From positions 62,001 to 126,000 of the forward strand of contig NZ_QFFU01000006.1 in assembly GCF_003131185.1 (NCBI RefSeq): DNA of 64,000 nt, read 5' to 3'. Made by a program: the position numbers and the translations under genes. The notes below the pieces were generated by a model. It did no database searches. It was not told the origin of the DNA and saw nothing but the letters and a program-made list of their open reading frames with translations. Shown piece after piece: positions 45,140 through 56,517 of this stretch. The first letter of the stretch is position 1; each line of letters begins with the position of its first letter. The stretch is from Pseudomonas ovata. GTDB lineage: Bacteria; Pseudomonadota; Gammaproteobacteria; Pseudomonadales; Pseudomonadaceae.

Positions 45140-46456
45140 TTACCAGCAGATGCCTTCGCTGCGACCGCTTTGCGCGGTGGCCCGGGTCATGAAACCCACC
45201 AGGTCGACGACGTGCTTGCCTTCCGGGGCCTTGTCGGCCAGGGCGCGGAAGCGCTCGTCACGATTGCCCAGGATGATCACGTCCGAGTGGTCGATGACCT
45301 GGTCGAAGTCGGCATTGAGCAACGAGGACACGTGCGGGATCTTCGACTCGATGTATTCCTTGTTGGCGCCGTGCATGCGGGCGTATTCGACATTGCTGTC
45401 GTAGATGCTCAGCTCGAAGCCCTTGCCGATCAGCATTTCGGCCAGCTCCACCAGCGGGCTTTCGCGCAGGTCATCGGTGCCGGCCTTGAAGCTCAGGCCC
45501 AGCAGGGCGACCTTGCGGGTATCGTGACTGGCGACGATGTTGAAGGCGTTCTGCACCTGTTCGCCGTTGCTGCGCATCAGCGAGTTGAGCAGCGGCGCCT
45601 CGACATCCAGGCTGCTGGCGCGGTAGGTCAGGGCGCGCACGTCCTTGGGCAGGCAGGAGCCGCCAAAGGCGAAGCCGGGGCGCATGTAGTACTGCGAGAG
45701 ATTGAGGGTCTTGTCCTGGCAGACCACATTCATCACCTCGCGGCCGTCGACGCCCACCGCCTTGGCAATGTTGCCGATCTCGTTGGCGAAGGTCACCTTG
45801 GTGGCGTGCCAGACGTTGCAGGTGTACTTGATCATCTCGGCCACGGCGATGTCCTTGCGGATGATCGGGGCGTCGAGTTCGGCATACAGCGACTGCAGCA
45901 GGTCGCCGGAGAGCGTGTCGTATTCGCCGATGACGGTCATCGGTGGGTGGTCATAATCACTGATGGCCGTGCTTTCACGCAGGAACTCCGGGTTGACCGC
46001 CACGCCGAAGTCGACGCCGGCCTTCTTGCCCGAGCAGTCTTCGAGCACCGGAATGACCACATTGGCCACCGTGCCGGGCAGCACCGTGCTGCGCACCACG
46101 ACCGTGTGGCGTGAGGTCTTGTCACGCAGGACAAAGCCGATTTCGCGGCACACCGATTCGATATAGTCCAGTTCCAGGTCGCCGTTTTTCTTGCTGGGGG
46201 TGCCGACGCAGATCATCGACAGGTCGGTGGCACGGATGGCCTCGGCAAAGTCGGTGGTGCCGCGCAATTTTCCGGTGGCGATGCCCTGTTGCAAAAGGCC
46301 CTCCAGGCCCGGTTCGACGATGGGTGATCGACCGCTGTTGATCAAGGCAATCTTGTCGGCGGAAATATCCACGCCGACCACATCATGACCCCGTGCAGAC
46401 AGGCAACCGGCACACACGGCACCGACATAACCCAAACCAAAAATACTGATCCGCAT
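45140..46456 (-). CDS. algD: AlgD, GDP-mannose 6-dehydrogenase
   Basis: The product is about 438 residues (P. aeruginosa 436). The NAD-binding start [20 protein letters not shown], Lys210 (EMIKYTCN) and the catalytic Cys268 ([12 protein letters not shown]) are in place. It commits GDP-mannose to alginate by oxidation to GDP-mannuronate. GAGGAGAG precedes the ATG at 46456. It is the first gene of the operon, with an 869-base upstream region that is long enough for the distant regulator sites known for algD in P. aeruginosa. Confidence 0.96.
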   Translation of the reverse strand: MRISIFGLGYVGAVCAGCLSARGHDVVGVDISADKIALINSGRSPIVEPGLEGLLQQGIATGKLRGTTDFAEAIRATDLSMICVGTPSKKNGDLELDYIESVCREIGFVLRDKTSRHTVVVRSTVLPGTVANVVIPVLEDCSGKKAGVDFGVAVNPEFLRESTAISDYDHPPMTVIGEYDTLSGDLLQSLYAELDAPIIRKDIAVAEMIKYTCNVWHATKVTFANEIGNIAKAVGVDGREVMNVVCQDKTLNLSQYYMRPGFAFGGSCLPKDVRALTYRASSLDVEAPLLNSLMRSNGEQVQNAFNIVASHDTRKVALLGLSFKAGTDDLRESPLVELAEMLIGKGFELSIYDSNVEYARMHGANKEYIESKIPHVSSLLNADFDQVIDHSDVIILGNRDERFRALADKAPEGKHVVDLVGFMTRATAQSGRSEGICW

Positions 46457-47274
46457 CGTACTCTCCTCGAACATTACGACTGACGCCACAGGGGGCGGAA
46501 TATAAATAGGGCTCGCAGTTTTCTGCGTCAGTCAGTGCCGGTTTTTATGCACGGCGGCCTAACTAACGAACGTCTGTTTAATGTAATGAGTTGCCAAATA
46601 CAGGGAGGGCTAACTCAGTTTAAGTCTGATACAGATGGCAAGTTGCCTGCCCTTGAAGGCGGCGCTTGTTCCGGGCGATCTGTATCACTGCTGAACCGCG
46701 CTCAGCGGCAGGCGTGATCACGCACGGCAAGGCGCATGGCCTTGTCCTGTCACGGTCTGGCTGAAACAGCCGGGTCAGTGCTTTCCCTTGTGGCTTTGAT
46801 GAGAAGGTTCATTAACTACCTACAGCATTGGTCATCCCGGAGACCAAACTTCGTTGTGGTAACGCCTTTTACCAACCTGCTTTATTCTTACCCTGTACGT
46901 CATGCCTTACACAGGGGTCGTCATTTGTTACGGGATGTAGGAACGCATGTGCAACACAATAGTTCCGGTCCATTCATCCTGTTGTATTCAAGATGCTAAT
47001 TGATTGCCCCTGTGTCCGGTAGTTGCACAATGATAGCGATTTTCATGGCTGCCTTTATATCCGGGCACTCAACCTGTTTATAGCCTTAATGGCAATTACC
47101 CATAAGCGGCAAGGTGCTATCGGTTAAAAAAGCATTTATTTTTTTCATCGGTCGGTAACTGCAAGGAAGTGTATGTCCTAACTGCCGATATTTCGACGCC
47201 ATTTATCTGACTGTTTCGGGCGCTTGCTTGACGGGGTGCGATGCCGCAGCCGCTTCGCTGCATCCTGGGGGGGT
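46457..47274 (-). promoter_or_regulatory. algD: algD upstream region and leader (no gene)
   Basis: This gene-free stretch is AT-richer than its surroundings. Close to algD it holds two overlapping potential hairpins (46478-46533 and 46514-46527). On the minus strand, ACGTTCGTT at about 46566-46574 matches 7 of 9 bases of the AlgR site CCGTTCGTC. I could not place a convincing AlgU promoter (GAACTT with TCTGA 16-17 bases on); the nearest are CAACTT-type sequences around 46641 and 46591. An A/T-rich patch lies at about 47122-47149. Confidence 0.6.
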
Positions 47275-47318
47275 TGTTGCCGTTTCAGCACGGCTTGTAC
47301 TGAAACGGCAACAGCCCC
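47270..47318. terminator. Long hairpin downstream of yaaA
   Basis: TGTTGCCGTTTCAG (47275-47288) and CTGAAACGGCAACA (47300-47313) pair perfectly over 14 bases around an eleven-base loop, and GGGG/CCCC bases extend the stem. It lies just after the yaaA stop codon. No T tract follows on the minus strand. Confidence 0.75.
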
Positions 47319-47325
47319 TGGGGTA

Positions 47326-48105
47326 TCACTCAGGTGGGGTGTCGCGCAAAAAAACCAGTTTGTCCGGTGCCGAGTGGTCGGCGCTGTAATAGTAGCCCTG
47401 GGCATCGAACTGTTTGAGGGCTTCAGGGGCGTTGATCCGTTCGTCGATGACGAAGCGGCTCATCATGCCGCGCGCTTTTTTCGCGTAGAAGCTGATGATC
47501 TTGTACTGGCCGTTCTTGTAGTCCTTGAACTCGGTGTTGATGATCCGTGCTTGCAAGGCGCTGCGCTTGACCGCTGAGAAGTATTCGGTCGAGGCCAGGT
47601 TGAGCAGCAGGTCGTCGCCCTGGTCGGCCAGTGCCTGGTTCAACCATTCGCTGAGGCGTGTACCCCAGAAGGCGTACAGGTCCTTGCCACGCGCGTTGGC
47701 CAGTTTTGTGCCCATCTCCAGGCGATACGGCTGCATCAGGTCCAGCGGGCGCAACAGGCCGTACAGGCCCGACAGCATGCGCAGGTGCTGCTGGGCGTAG
47801 TCAAGCCCGGCCTGGTCGAGGGTTTCGGCCGCCAGGCCGGTGTACACATCGCCCTTGAAGGCCAGCAAGGCCTGCTTGGCGTTGTCCGGGGTAAAGTCCG
47901 GCGTCCAGCTGCCAAAGCGTGCAGCATTCAGGCCGGCCAGCTTGTCAGACAGGTGCATCAGTTCGGCGATCTGCTGGGGTGCCAGTGCGCGAAGCTGGGT
48001 GATCAGCGCTTGTGAGTGGTCCAGATACTGCGGCAGGGTGTGGCGGGTGGTCGTGGGCGGGGTCTCGAAGTCGAGGGTCTTGGCGGGGGAAATCACCATC
48101 AGCAT
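47326..48105 (-). CDS. yaaA: YaaA peroxide-stress protein (DUF328/UPF0246)
   Basis: The 259-residue product is the standard YaaA length. The start [16 protein letters not shown] is highly conserved, as are [52 protein letters not shown] and [15 protein letters not shown]. YaaA limits iron-driven oxidative DNA damage under peroxide stress by lowering intracellular free iron. AGGAGA precedes the ATG. A long hairpin follows the stop. Confidence 0.93.
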   Translation of the reverse strand: MLMVISPAKTLDFETPPTTTRHTLPQYLDHSQALITQLRALAPQQIAELMHLSDKLAGLNAARFGSWTPDFTPDNAKQALLAFKGDVYTGLAAETLDQAGLDYAQQHLRMLSGLYGLLRPLDLMQPYRLEMGTKLANARGKDLYAFWGTRLSEWLNQALADQGDDLLLNLASTEYFSAVKRSALQARIINTEFKDYKNGQYKIISFYAKKARGMMSRFVIDERINAPEALKQFDAQGYYYSADHSAPDKLVFLRDTPPE

Positions 48106-48265
48106 GCGCGTGTCTCCTGAAGTCGTGGCGCGATTCTAGGGGGTGATCGCAGATCACTCCAGCAAACAAGGCAGTCAGTTGCAGGGCAAGGCATAAGGCA
48201 GCAGGGTGATCGGCTATAGTGCCGGCTCGCCCCGGACAGGGATCGGTAGAGAAGGAGCATCGGGT

Positions 48266-49651
48266 TTGCGTATCGTTCTGGCAGTGTGCATGTGTCTGTT
48301 GGGGTTCAAGGTGCAGGCGGCCGTGCCGCCGGTGGCGACGGTCGATCGCAGCCTGTGGCCTGAGCGCCTGGAAAATCCGGCACTGTTCGATGTCGCCTCG
48401 CGTGCCGAGATCCTGGCATTTGCCCATGCCCTGTGGGCCAGCGAACAGCTCGATGAAGACAGCCTCAAGCGGCGCCTGGGGCTGCGCTACATCAACGTGG
48501 CCTCGCTCAACCTGGTGCGCAACCGTCTGTGGGAGCGCCTGCTGGTCAACTTTCGTCATGCGCGCAAGAGCTGCACCGAGGATGCCAACTTCTGTGTCTA
48601 TGCCAGGGACATGGAGCAACTGCGCCAGCGCGCCGAGGAATTCAGGATCGGCGATGATTCGTTCTATGCCGCCTGGGCCGCGCCCAGCGCCATTTTCCAC
48701 AAGCTGTACCTGGACGAGCTGCTGTACAAGGCCGCGTTGTTCCCGCAGACCAGCAGTGAGATCGCCCGCTACAACTCCGATGAAATGAGCGGCGACGAAC
48801 TGCCCGACCGCACCTTCATGCTCAACTTCGAAGGCGGTCCGAGTGCGGCCAATGGAGACACCGACTGGCTGGCCGATTTCATGCGCCAGCAGAACATGAC
48901 CGCGACCTTCTTCGTGCTGGGCAAGGCCTTGCAGGCGCGCCTGGACGGCAGCTCCACCGGGGCGATCCAGAACCTGTACCGCCAGCAGTGTGTCGGCATC
49001 CAGGGCTGGGAATATCGCTCGCACAGCCAATGGCGCGACTGGCAAGGCTCGGTGCAGCGCAGCGCCGCACTGGTCGAGCGGCTGCTGCCGGACAATCTGG
49101 TGCCGCTGTTTCGCCCGCCCTACGGGCATCGACGTGCCGACAGCGGTGAGTTTTTCCGCTCACACAACCTTCGCGTGTCGTTGTGGACCATCGACGCCCA
49201 TGACCAGTTGCCGCGCATGACCTCGGCACAGATCAGCGACCGTGTGCAGACCCTGATGCTGCTGTGGCGCCGGGGCACGGTAGTGTTTCACGATTCCGGC
49301 GCGCAGGCGCAGTCGGCGCTGCCGCTGTTACTGGCCAACAGCGCCCAGAGCGAGCTGACCTGGGAAGACTGCCGCAACCTGTCGCGTGAACCGGAGCCCG
49401 AGCTGGAACCCGAGCCTGAACCCGAGCCCGAGCCCGAGCCGACGCCGGAGCCTGAGCCGCAGGACGGGCAGCCATCCACGCAGCAAGAAGGCGTGCAGGA
49501 ACCGGCGCCACAACCGTCTGCGCCTGTGCAGGAAAATGTGCAGGAAACCGAGTCGATAAAGGCGCCCGAGGGCGCGCAGCCAGTACAGCGCGTGGACCCT
49601 GCGCAGTTGCAGGCGCCGGAAAATCAGGAGGAGCCCGAGGCAGGCAATTAA
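48266..49651 (+). CDS. Degenerate polysaccharide deacetylase-like secreted protein with EP-rich tail
   Basis: The product is about 461 residues with a TTG start (GAAGGAG upstream) that puts a signal peptide (ending QAA) at the N-terminus. A NodB-type domain spans ~185-345, but the usual TFDDG metal motif reads NFEGG (residues 187-191) and the HxxxH motif keeps only one His (RSHSQW, His253). The later motifs remain: RPPYG at 283-287, LWTIDAHD and VVFHDSG. Without the metal-binding Asp and a His the enzyme is probably inactive or altered. The C-terminus has a tandem Glu-Pro stretch (~376-397) and a Pro/Gln-rich tail. Confidence 0.75.
   Translation: MRIVLAVCMCLLGFKVQAAVPPVATVDRSLWPERLENPALFDVASRAEILAFAHALWASEQLDEDSLKRRLGLRYINVASLNLVRNRLWERLLVNFRHARKSCTEDANFCVYARDMEQLRQRAEEFRIGDDSFYAAWAAPSAIFHKLYLDELLYKAALFPQTSSEIARYNSDEMSGDELPDRTFMLNFEGGPSAANGDTDWLADFMRQQNMTATFFVLGKALQARLDGSSTGAIQNLYRQQCVGIQGWEYRSHSQWRDWQGSVQRSAALVERLLPDNLVPLFRPPYGHRRADSGEFFRSHNLRVSLWTIDAHDQLPRMTSAQISDRVQTLMLLWRRGTVVFHDSGAQAQSALPLLLANSAQSELTWEDCRNLSREPEPELEPEPEPEPEPEPTPEPEPQDGQPSTQQEGVQEPAPQPSAPVQENVQETESIKAPEGAQPVQRVDPAQLQAPENQEEPEAGN
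49388..49459 (+). repeat. GAGCCC hexamer tandem repeat coding for Glu-Pro
   Basis: An imperfect six-base tandem repeat, about twelve units, codes for alternating Glu and Pro in the tail of the deacetylase-like protein. It is likely a stiff spacer and may vary in copy number between strains. Confidence 0.8.
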
Positions 49652-49915
49652 TGAATGTAAACGTGCTTGCACCGACCGCCAAGCGCTATTCGTCATACTG
49701 TGAAATAAACTTCAAAAAACTGTCAAAGTGCTTTTTTCTGTCATCTGTTTTGCGGTATTACCTGAGTCAGACCGCCGAAACCTGCAACACAGGTGGCGTC
49801 GCACAAGACCCACCTTGAGCCCCGGCTCCCCTGCCTCAAGGGAAGCCCCCGGCGGTCCCCCAGTGGCACGGATCTCAATGATGCCGTGTCCAGGCTTCTA
49901 CAAAGGTGAGCGAGT

Positions 49916-51310
49916 ATGGATGACCACGGACGCAGCCCCTCCACCAACCAGCCTATCCTTTACGTGCTCGATACCAATGTATTGATCCATGATCCCAATG
50001 CACTGCTGAATTTCGAAGAACACCACGTTGCCATTCCGATGACGGTCCTGGAGGAGCTGGACAAACTCAAGGATGGCAAGCACTCGGTCGCCGCCGAATG
50101 CCGCCAGGCCATTCGCCTGATCGACAAGACCCTGGGCGAGGCCTGCCCTGAAGACGTCGAGCAGGGCGTGCCCATCGACCGCGGCACCGGCGTGTTCAAG
50201 GGCTATCTGTCGATCCTGATGAGCAAGCGCCAGGAACCGACCAGCCTGCTGCCCGAACACCTCAACGACAACATCATCATCAACCAGTTGATCGACCTGC
50301 ACGCCCGCCAGAAAGACCGTGCCGTCGTGCTGGTGACCAAAGACATCAACATGCGCCTCAAGGCGCGCGCCTGCGGCATTGCCGCCGAGGACTACAGCAC
50401 CGACCAGCTGGTCGACGACGTCTCGCTGCTGTCGCGTGGCTATCACGAGATGACCGGCTCGTTCTGGGACCGGGTCAACAAGGTCGACACCCGTCAGGAC
50501 CACGGCCGCACCTGGCACCGTGTGCAGTTGAATGAAAACATTCCCGCGGTGCACCTGAACGAATTCATCATCGATGAGCAGGGCTTCGTCGGCTGGGTCA
50601 AGGGCGTCAAGAACGACGAGCTGATCATTCTCGACATGCACCAGGAGCCCTTGCTGCACCAGGAAGCCTGGGGCCTCAAGCCACGCGACATCCATCAGGC
50701 CCTGGCCCTGTTCGCCTTGCTCGACCCGGACATTCACCTGGTCAACCTGACCGGCGCGGCCGGTTCCGGCAAGACCATCCTGGCGCTGGCCGCCGCCATC
50801 GAGCAGACCATGGTCAGCAAGCGCTACCGGCGCATCATCGCAACCCGCAGCGTGCAGGGCCTGGACCAGGAGATCGGCTTTCTGCCCGGTACCGAAGCGG
50901 AGAAGATGGAGCCCTGGCTGGGGGCGATCACCGACAACCTCGAAGCCTTGCACATGGATGACGAAAACACCCATGGCAGCGTCGACTACATCCTCAGCAA
51001 GGTGCCGTTGCAGTTCAAGTCGCTCAACTACATTCGCGGTCGCAGCTTCCAGCAAAGCCTGATCCTGATCGATGAATGCCAGAACCTGACGCCGCACCAG
51101 ATCAAGACCATCATCACCCGCGCCGGCGCCGGCTCCAAGGTGGTCTGCCTGGGTAACCTGGCGCAGATCGACACCCCCTACCTGTCGGCCACCAGTTCCG
51201 GGCTGACCTACCTGACGGAGCGCTTCAAGGACTTCCCCAACGGCGTGCACATCACCCTGCAGGGCGTGCCACGCTCTATCCTGGCCGAATACGCCGAGGG
51301 CCATCTGTAG
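49916..51310 (+). CDS. PIN-PhoH fusion ATPase (PhoH family)
   Basis: The product is 464 residues. The N-terminal PIN RNase-like domain has acidic residues in [22 protein letters not shown] and [10 protein letters not shown]. The C-terminal PhoH ATPase domain has the Walker A motif GAAGSGKT and the Walker [10 protein letters not shown]. This PIN plus PhoH design is that of PhoH2/YlaK, reported as an RNA helicase/ribonuclease. It is monocistronic, with 264 gene-free bases upstream and moaC 67 bases downstream. Confidence 0.9.
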   Translation: MDDHGRSPSTNQPILYVLDTNVLIHDPNALLNFEEHHVAIPMTVLEELDKLKDGKHSVAAECRQAIRLIDKTLGEACPEDVEQGVPIDRGTGVFKGYLSILMSKRQEPTSLLPEHLNDNIIINQLIDLHARQKDRAVVLVTKDINMRLKARACGIAAEDYSTDQLVDDVSLLSRGYHEMTGSFWDRVNKVDTRQDHGRTWHRVQLNENIPAVHLNEFIIDEQGFVGWVKGVKNDELIILDMHQEPLLHQEAWGLKPRDIHQALALFALLDPDIHLVNLTGAAGSGKTILALAAAIEQTMVSKRYRRIIATRSVQGLDQEIGFLPGTEAEKMEPWLGAITDNLEALHMDDENTHGSVDYILSKVPLQFKSLNYIRGRSFQQSLILIDECQNLTPHQIKTIITRAGAGSKVVCLGNLAQIDTPYLSATSSGLTYLTERFKDFPNGVHITLQGVPRSILAEYAEGHL

Positions 51311-51377
51311 CTGCGCAGGACAGGGTCAGCATCGCCATTTGCGTTTACAATCGTGCTCCTGCAAAGGAGTAACGATT

Positions 51378-51869
51378 GTGCTGACTCATCTCGATTCCCA
51401 GGGCCGCGCCAATATGGTCGATGTGACCGACAAGGCCGTGACCTTCCGCGAAGCGGTGGCCCAGGCGCGGGTGCGCATGTTGCCCACCACCCTGCAAATG
51501 ATCGTCGCCGGCGGCCACCCCAAAGGCGATGTGTTTGCTGTGGCGCGCATTGCCGGCATCCAGGCCGCCAAGAAGACCAGTGACCTGATTCCGCTGTGCC
51601 ATCCGCTGATGCTGACCGGCGTCAAGGTCGAACTGACGGCCGAGGGCGATGACGCGGTGCTGATCACCTCGCGCTGCAAACTGTCCGGGCAGACCGGCGT
51701 GGAAATGGAAGCGTTGACCGCTGCCAGTGTCGCGGCGCTGACAATCTACGACATGTGCAAGGCCGTTGACCGCGGCATGGTCATCGAGTCGGTGCGCCTG
51801 CTGGAAAAACTCGGCGGCAAGAGCGGCCACTACCAGGCCGATGCCGAGGAGGGCGCCCCATGCGCCTGA
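51378..51869 (+). CDS. moaC: MoaC, cyclic pyranopterin monophosphate synthase
   Basis: The product is about 163 residues with a GTG start preceded by AAAGGAG. Family blocks are present: [65 protein letters not shown], the last with the catalytic Asp and Lys. It forms cPMP in molybdenum cofactor synthesis, after MoaA, which is not in this window. It overlaps moaD by ten bases. Confidence 0.95.
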   Translation: MLTHLDSQGRANMVDVTDKAVTFREAVAQARVRMLPTTLQMIVAGGHPKGDVFAVARIAGIQAAKKTSDLIPLCHPLMLTGVKVELTAEGDDAVLITSRCKLSGQTGVEMEALTAASVAALTIYDMCKAVDRGMVIESVRLLEKLGGKSGHYQADAEEGAPCA

Positions 51870-52105
51870 CCGTGCAGTATTTTGCCCGTTACCGTGAAGT
51901 GCTGGGCCTGGACAGCGAGTCGCTGGAGGGTACGTTCAGCCACCTGGACGACGTGCGTCAACTGCTGCTGGGGCGGGGCGAGGCCTGGCAAGTGCTGGCC
52001 GAGCAGGGCTTGATGTGCGCGCGCAACCAGGCACTGTGCACGCTGGCCGAGCCGGTCGAGAGCGGTGATGAGGTGGCCTTCTTTCCACCGGTGACCGGAG
52101 GATGA
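51860..52105 (+). CDS. moaD: MoaD, molybdopterin synthase small subunit
   Basis: The product is 81 residues with a ubiquitin-like fold. It starts [16 protein letters not shown] and ends VTGG, the Gly-Gly tail that carries the thiocarboxylate. [11 protein letters not shown] is the standard MoaD C-terminus. It hands sulfur to precursor Z within the MoaE complex. It lies between moaC and moaE with overlaps on both sides. Confidence 0.95.
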   Translation: MRLTVQYFARYREVLGLDSESLEGTFSHLDDVRQLLLGRGEAWQVLAEQGLMCARNQALCTLAEPVESGDEVAFFPPVTGG

Positions 52106-52107
52106 GC

Positions 52108-52557
52108 ATGAACGTTCGGGTCCAGGTCGCCGCCTTCGATGCCGGCGCCGAGGTCAACGCCCTGCATGCGGCCAACCGCGGTGTCGGGGCGGTCGTGAGT
52201 TTTGTCGGCTATGTGCGCGACTTCAATGACGGCCAGCCGGTGTCAGGCATGTTTCTGGAGCATTATCCGGGCATGACTGAAAAGGCGCTGGGCACGATCA
52301 TCGACCAGGCCGGCGAGCGCTGGCCGTTGCTGGGTGTCGAGGTCCTGCACCGGGTGGGTCACTTGGCGCCGGGCGAGCCGATCGTGTTCGTGGGGGTGAC
52401 CAGCGCGCACCGGCAGGCCGCGTTCGAGGCCTGCGAGTTCATCATGGATTACCTCAAGACCCGCGCACCGTTCTGGAAGCGCGAGGACACCCCCGAAGGC
52501 CCCCGCTGGGTCGAAGGCCGCACCAGCGACCAGCAAGCGGCCCGGCGTTGGGATTGA
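52108..52557 (+). CDS. moaE: MoaE, molybdopterin synthase catalytic subunit
   Basis: The product is about 149 residues. GGAGG six bases before the ATG at 52108 supports this start over the ATG at 52102, which sits too close to the site. Conserved parts are GAVVSFVGYVRDFN, MFLEHYPGMTEKAL, FVGVTSAHRQAAFEACEFIMDYLKTRAPFWKRE (with the catalytic Lys residues). It completes the moaCDE operon. A REP palindrome pair follows. Confidence 0.95.
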   Translation: MNVRVQVAAFDAGAEVNALHAANRGVGAVVSFVGYVRDFNDGQPVSGMFLEHYPGMTEKALGTIIDQAGERWPLLGVEVLHRVGHLAPGEPIVFVGVTSAHRQAAFEACEFIMDYLKTRAPFWKREDTPEGPRWVEGRTSDQQAARRWD

Positions 52558-52610
52558 TCCTGGGCAGAGGCATGATCGGCGGGGGCTGAAAAGGCCGAAT
52601 GTGCCGGCCC

Positions 52611-52676
52611 TTTCGCGACCGTTGGTCGCTCCCACGGGTGTGCCGCACCCTTGCAGGAGCGACCAGCGGTCGCGAA
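52611..52676. repeat. REP-like inverted pair between moaE and rhlB
   Basis: TTTCGCGACCGTTGGTCGCT at the left and AGCGACCAGCGGTCGCGAA at the right are inverted arms of the same REP family as at 296-379. They lie between convergent genes and may end both transcripts. Confidence 0.8.
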
Positions 52677-52686
52677 GGCAGGTCTC

Positions 52687-54159
52687 TCAGGTGCGCTTGC
52701 GTTCCACCGGGCGCAACAGCACGGTCGGTGGCATTTCGCAGCTGATCTTGCGCCCCAGCTTCTCTTCGATGGCCGGCAACTGGTAGGAATCGTCTTCGCC
52801 GGCAAAGCTGATCGACACGCCGTCGGCACCGGCCCGACCGGTACGGCCGATACGGTGCACATAGTCGTCGGGCATTTCCGGCAGGGTGAAGTTGATCACA
52901 TGGCTGATGCCGTCGATGTGGATCCCGCGCCCGGCCACGTCGGTGGCCACCAGCACGCGGATCTTGCCTTCGCGAAAGCCTTCCAGGGTCTTGATACGCT
53001 TGTGCTGCGGCACGTCGCCTGACAGCTGAGCGGCATTTACGCCGTCGCGTACCAGGCGTTCCTCGATGCGCCGCACCTCGTCCTTGCGGTTGGCAAAGAC
53101 CATGACCCGCTCCCAGCCGTTGTCGTTGACCAGGTTGTACAGCAACCGGTACTTGTCGGCCGAAGCCACGGCATAGATGTGCTGTTCGACATTGGCGTTG
53201 GCCAGGCCCTCGGCCTCGATCTCGACAATGGCCGGGTCCGTGGTCCACTGCTTGGCCAGGTTCATCACGTCTTCGGTGAAAGTGGCCGAGAACAGCAGGG
53301 TCTGGCGCTCGCCCTTGTGCGGGGTCTGGCGGATGATCTGGCGCACCTGCGGAATGAAACCCATGTCGAGCATGCGGTCGGCTTCGTCCAGCACCATCAC
53401 CTCGACCATGTCCAGGTGCACTTCGCCGCGCTGGTTGAAGTCCAGCAGGCGGCCCGGCGTGGCCACCAGAATGTCGCAGTAGCGCGCTTCGAGGTGCTTG
53501 AGCTGCTTGTCGAAGTCCATGCCACCGACGAAGCTCATCACGTTCAGGCCGGTGTAGCGGGTCAGGTCGGCGGCGTCCTTGGCGATCTGCACCACCAGTT
53601 CGCGGGTCGGGGCGATGATCAGTGCACGCGGCTCGCCCATGTAGCGCTCGGCGGGCGGCGGGGTCTGCAGCAACTGGGTGATGGTCGAAATCAGAAAGGC
53701 CGCGGTCTTGCCGGTGCCGGTCTGCGCCCGGCCAATGGCGTCGCGGCCCCTGAGGGTGTAACCCAGCACGCCGGCCTGGATCGGCGTGCAATAAGGAAAG
53801 CCCAGGTCGTGGATGGCATGCATCACCGACGGTGCAAGGTTGAAATCATGAAAACGGGTCTTGCCTTCCTGGGGCTCGACGCTGAAGTCTTCGGGCTTCC
53901 AGGTGTCGACCGGTCTGGGCGGGCGTTCGCGGCGCGGGCGTTCGGCCCGAGGCGGCTTGGCCTGGGGCGTCTCTGCCAGTGCAGAGGGTTCGCTGGTCGT
54001 CGGCAGGGGTGAAACAGAAGGCGGTGTCGCAGCCACGGGCTGGACGGGGAGGGTGTCGTCGGTCATCACTGGAGCGGGGGTCGATGCAGTCGGAAGGGGC
54101 GCGAGCGGCTCGGCCTCGTCTTTACCGAACATCTTCTTGAGTGCTTTGAGCACGGTCAT
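52687..54159 (-). CDS. rhlB: RhlB-type DEAD-box RNA helicase
   Basis: The product is 490 residues. A ~90-residue low-complexity tail rich in Pro and Arg precedes the helicase core: Q-motif ([23 protein letters not shown]), [40 protein letters not shown], and the C-terminal [17 protein letters not shown] and [10 protein letters not shown]. The extended N-terminus and core match the Pseudomonas RhlB that works with RNase E in the degradosome. It is convergent with moaE. Confidence 0.9.
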   Translation of the reverse strand: MTVLKALKKMFGKDEAEPLAPLPTASTPAPVMTDDTLPVQPVAATPPSVSPLPTTSEPSALAETPQAKPPRAERPRRERPPRPVDTWKPEDFSVEPQEGKTRFHDFNLAPSVMHAIHDLGFPYCTPIQAGVLGYTLRGRDAIGRAQTGTGKTAAFLISTITQLLQTPPPAERYMGEPRALIIAPTRELVVQIAKDAADLTRYTGLNVMSFVGGMDFDKQLKHLEARYCDILVATPGRLLDFNQRGEVHLDMVEVMVLDEADRMLDMGFIPQVRQIIRQTPHKGERQTLLFSATFTEDVMNLAKQWTTDPAIVEIEAEGLANANVEQHIYAVASADKYRLLYNLVNDNGWERVMVFANRKDEVRRIEERLVRDGVNAAQLSGDVPQHKRIKTLEGFREGKIRVLVATDVAGRGIHIDGISHVINFTLPEMPDDYVHRIGRTGRAGADGVSISFAGEDDSYQLPAIEEKLGRKISCEMPPTVLLRPVERKRT

Positions 54160-54273
54160 CTCGTCAATTGGTCAAGGAATGTACGCCGAGCAGTGTAAAG
54201 CAAGTTTCATGCTCGGCGTAGTGTCATCCATACAGGGCTACAAGACCTGGGGATAAATGCGCAAGCACGGGTG

Positions 54274-55415
<1,142 letters not shown>

Positions 55416-56444
55416 ATGAAGATGTTGAAATCCACCCTGGCCGTAGTGACCGCTTTCGCTGCACTGGGCATCACCAGTGCCGCCAATGCCGGCGCAACGC
55501 TTGATGCAGTCCAGAAGAAGGGCTTTGTCCAGTGCGGCGTCAGCGACGGTCTGCCAGGCTTCTCCGTTCCAGATGCCAAGGGCACCATCACCGGTATCGA
55601 CGCTGACGTCTGCCGCGCCGTAGCCGCCGCTGTCTTCGGTGACGCCACCAAGATCAAGTTCAGCCAGTTGAACGCCAAGGAGCGCTTCACCGCACTGCAA
55701 TCGGGCGAAATCGACGTGCTGTCGCGCAACACCACCTGGACCAGCTCGCGTGACTCGGGCATGGGCCTGACCTTTGCCGGCGTGACCTACTATGACGGCA
55801 TCGGCTTCCTGGTAAACAACAAGCTGGGCGTCAAGAGCGCCAAGGAACTGGACGGCGCCACCGTGTGCATCCAGGCCGGTACCACCACCGAGCTGAACGT
55901 TTCCGACTACTTCCGCGCCAATGGCCTCAAGTACACCCCGATCACCTTCGACACCTCCGACGAAAGCGCCAAGTCGCTGGAAAGCGGCCGTTGCGACGTA
56001 CTGACCTCCGACCAGTCGCAGCTCTACGCACAGCGCAGCAAGCTGGCCAACCCGGACTCCTACGTCGTTCTGCCGGAAGTGATCTCCAAGGAGCCACTGG
56101 GCCCGGTCGTGCGTAAAGGCGACGAAGAATGGCTGGCCATCGTCAAGTGGACCCTGTTCGCCATGCTCAACGCCGAAGAAGCGGGCGTGACCTCCAAGAA
56201 CGTCGAAGCCGAAGCCAAGTCGACCAAGAACCCTGACGTGGCCCGTATGCTCGGCGCCGATGGCGAATACGGCAAGGACCTGAAGCTGCCGAAGGACTGG
56301 GTCGTGAAGATCGTCAAGCAAGTGGGTAACTACGGCGAAGTCTTCGACCGTAACCTGGGCGAAACCACGCCTTTGAAAATCAAGCGTGGCCTGAACGCAC
56401 TGTGGAACAACGGCGGCATTCAGTACGCTCCTCCGATTCGCTGA
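55416..56444 (+). CDS. aapJ: AapJ, general L-amino acid ABC transporter binding protein
   Basis: The product is 342 residues. A signal peptide ends at ANAG (residue ~25). The type-3 solute-binding sequence VQKKGFVQCGVSDGLPGFSVPD, ITGIDADVCRAVAAAVFGD, LSRNTTWTSSRDSGMGL is typical of AapJ, larger than single amino acid binding proteins. The ATG follows GGAGG. It is the first gene of aapJQMP; a terminator-like hairpin after it is expected to give more binding protein than permease. Confidence 0.93.
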   Translation: MKMLKSTLAVVTAFAALGITSAANAGATLDAVQKKGFVQCGVSDGLPGFSVPDAKGTITGIDADVCRAVAAAVFGDATKIKFSQLNAKERFTALQSGEIDVLSRNTTWTSSRDSGMGLTFAGVTYYDGIGFLVNNKLGVKSAKELDGATVCIQAGTTTELNVSDYFRANGLKYTPITFDTSDESAKSLESGRCDVLTSDQSQLYAQRSKLANPDSYVVLPEVISKEPLGPVVRKGDEEWLAIVKWTLFAMLNAEEAGVTSKNVEAEAKSTKNPDVARMLGADGEYGKDLKLPKDWVVKIVKQVGNYGEVFDRNLGETTPLKIKRGLNALWNNGGIQYAPPIR

Positions 56445-56453
56445 TCTGACCCT

Positions 56454-56488
56454 GCGCCGGGCGGCCTGAACGGGCCGCCCGGCGTTTT
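56454..56488 (+). terminator. Attenuator hairpin between aapJ and aapQ
   Basis: CGCCGGGCGGCC (56455-56466) and GGCCGCCCGGCG (56473-56484) pair perfectly over twelve bases, followed by TTTT. It sits inside the operon, so it probably acts as a partial terminator or 3' stabiliser for aapJ mRNA. Confidence 0.85.
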
Positions 56489-56517
56489 GCACGGTTCCAT
56501 CTTTTCCGGGGCATTTC

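Noticed and set aside
46620..46660. Possible AlgU promoter upstream of algD
   Set aside because: CAACTT is present on the minus strand but no TCTGA-like -10 lies 16-17 bases from it.
46535..46999. Short open frames (60 and 87 codons) upstream of algD
   Set aside because: No ribosome-binding site, no similarity and atypical composition; they lie in the expected algD regulatory region.
49898..51304. Open frame of 468 codons on the minus strand over the PhoH gene
   Set aside because: Antisense shadow; the plus-strand PIN-PhoH protein has full catalytic motifs.
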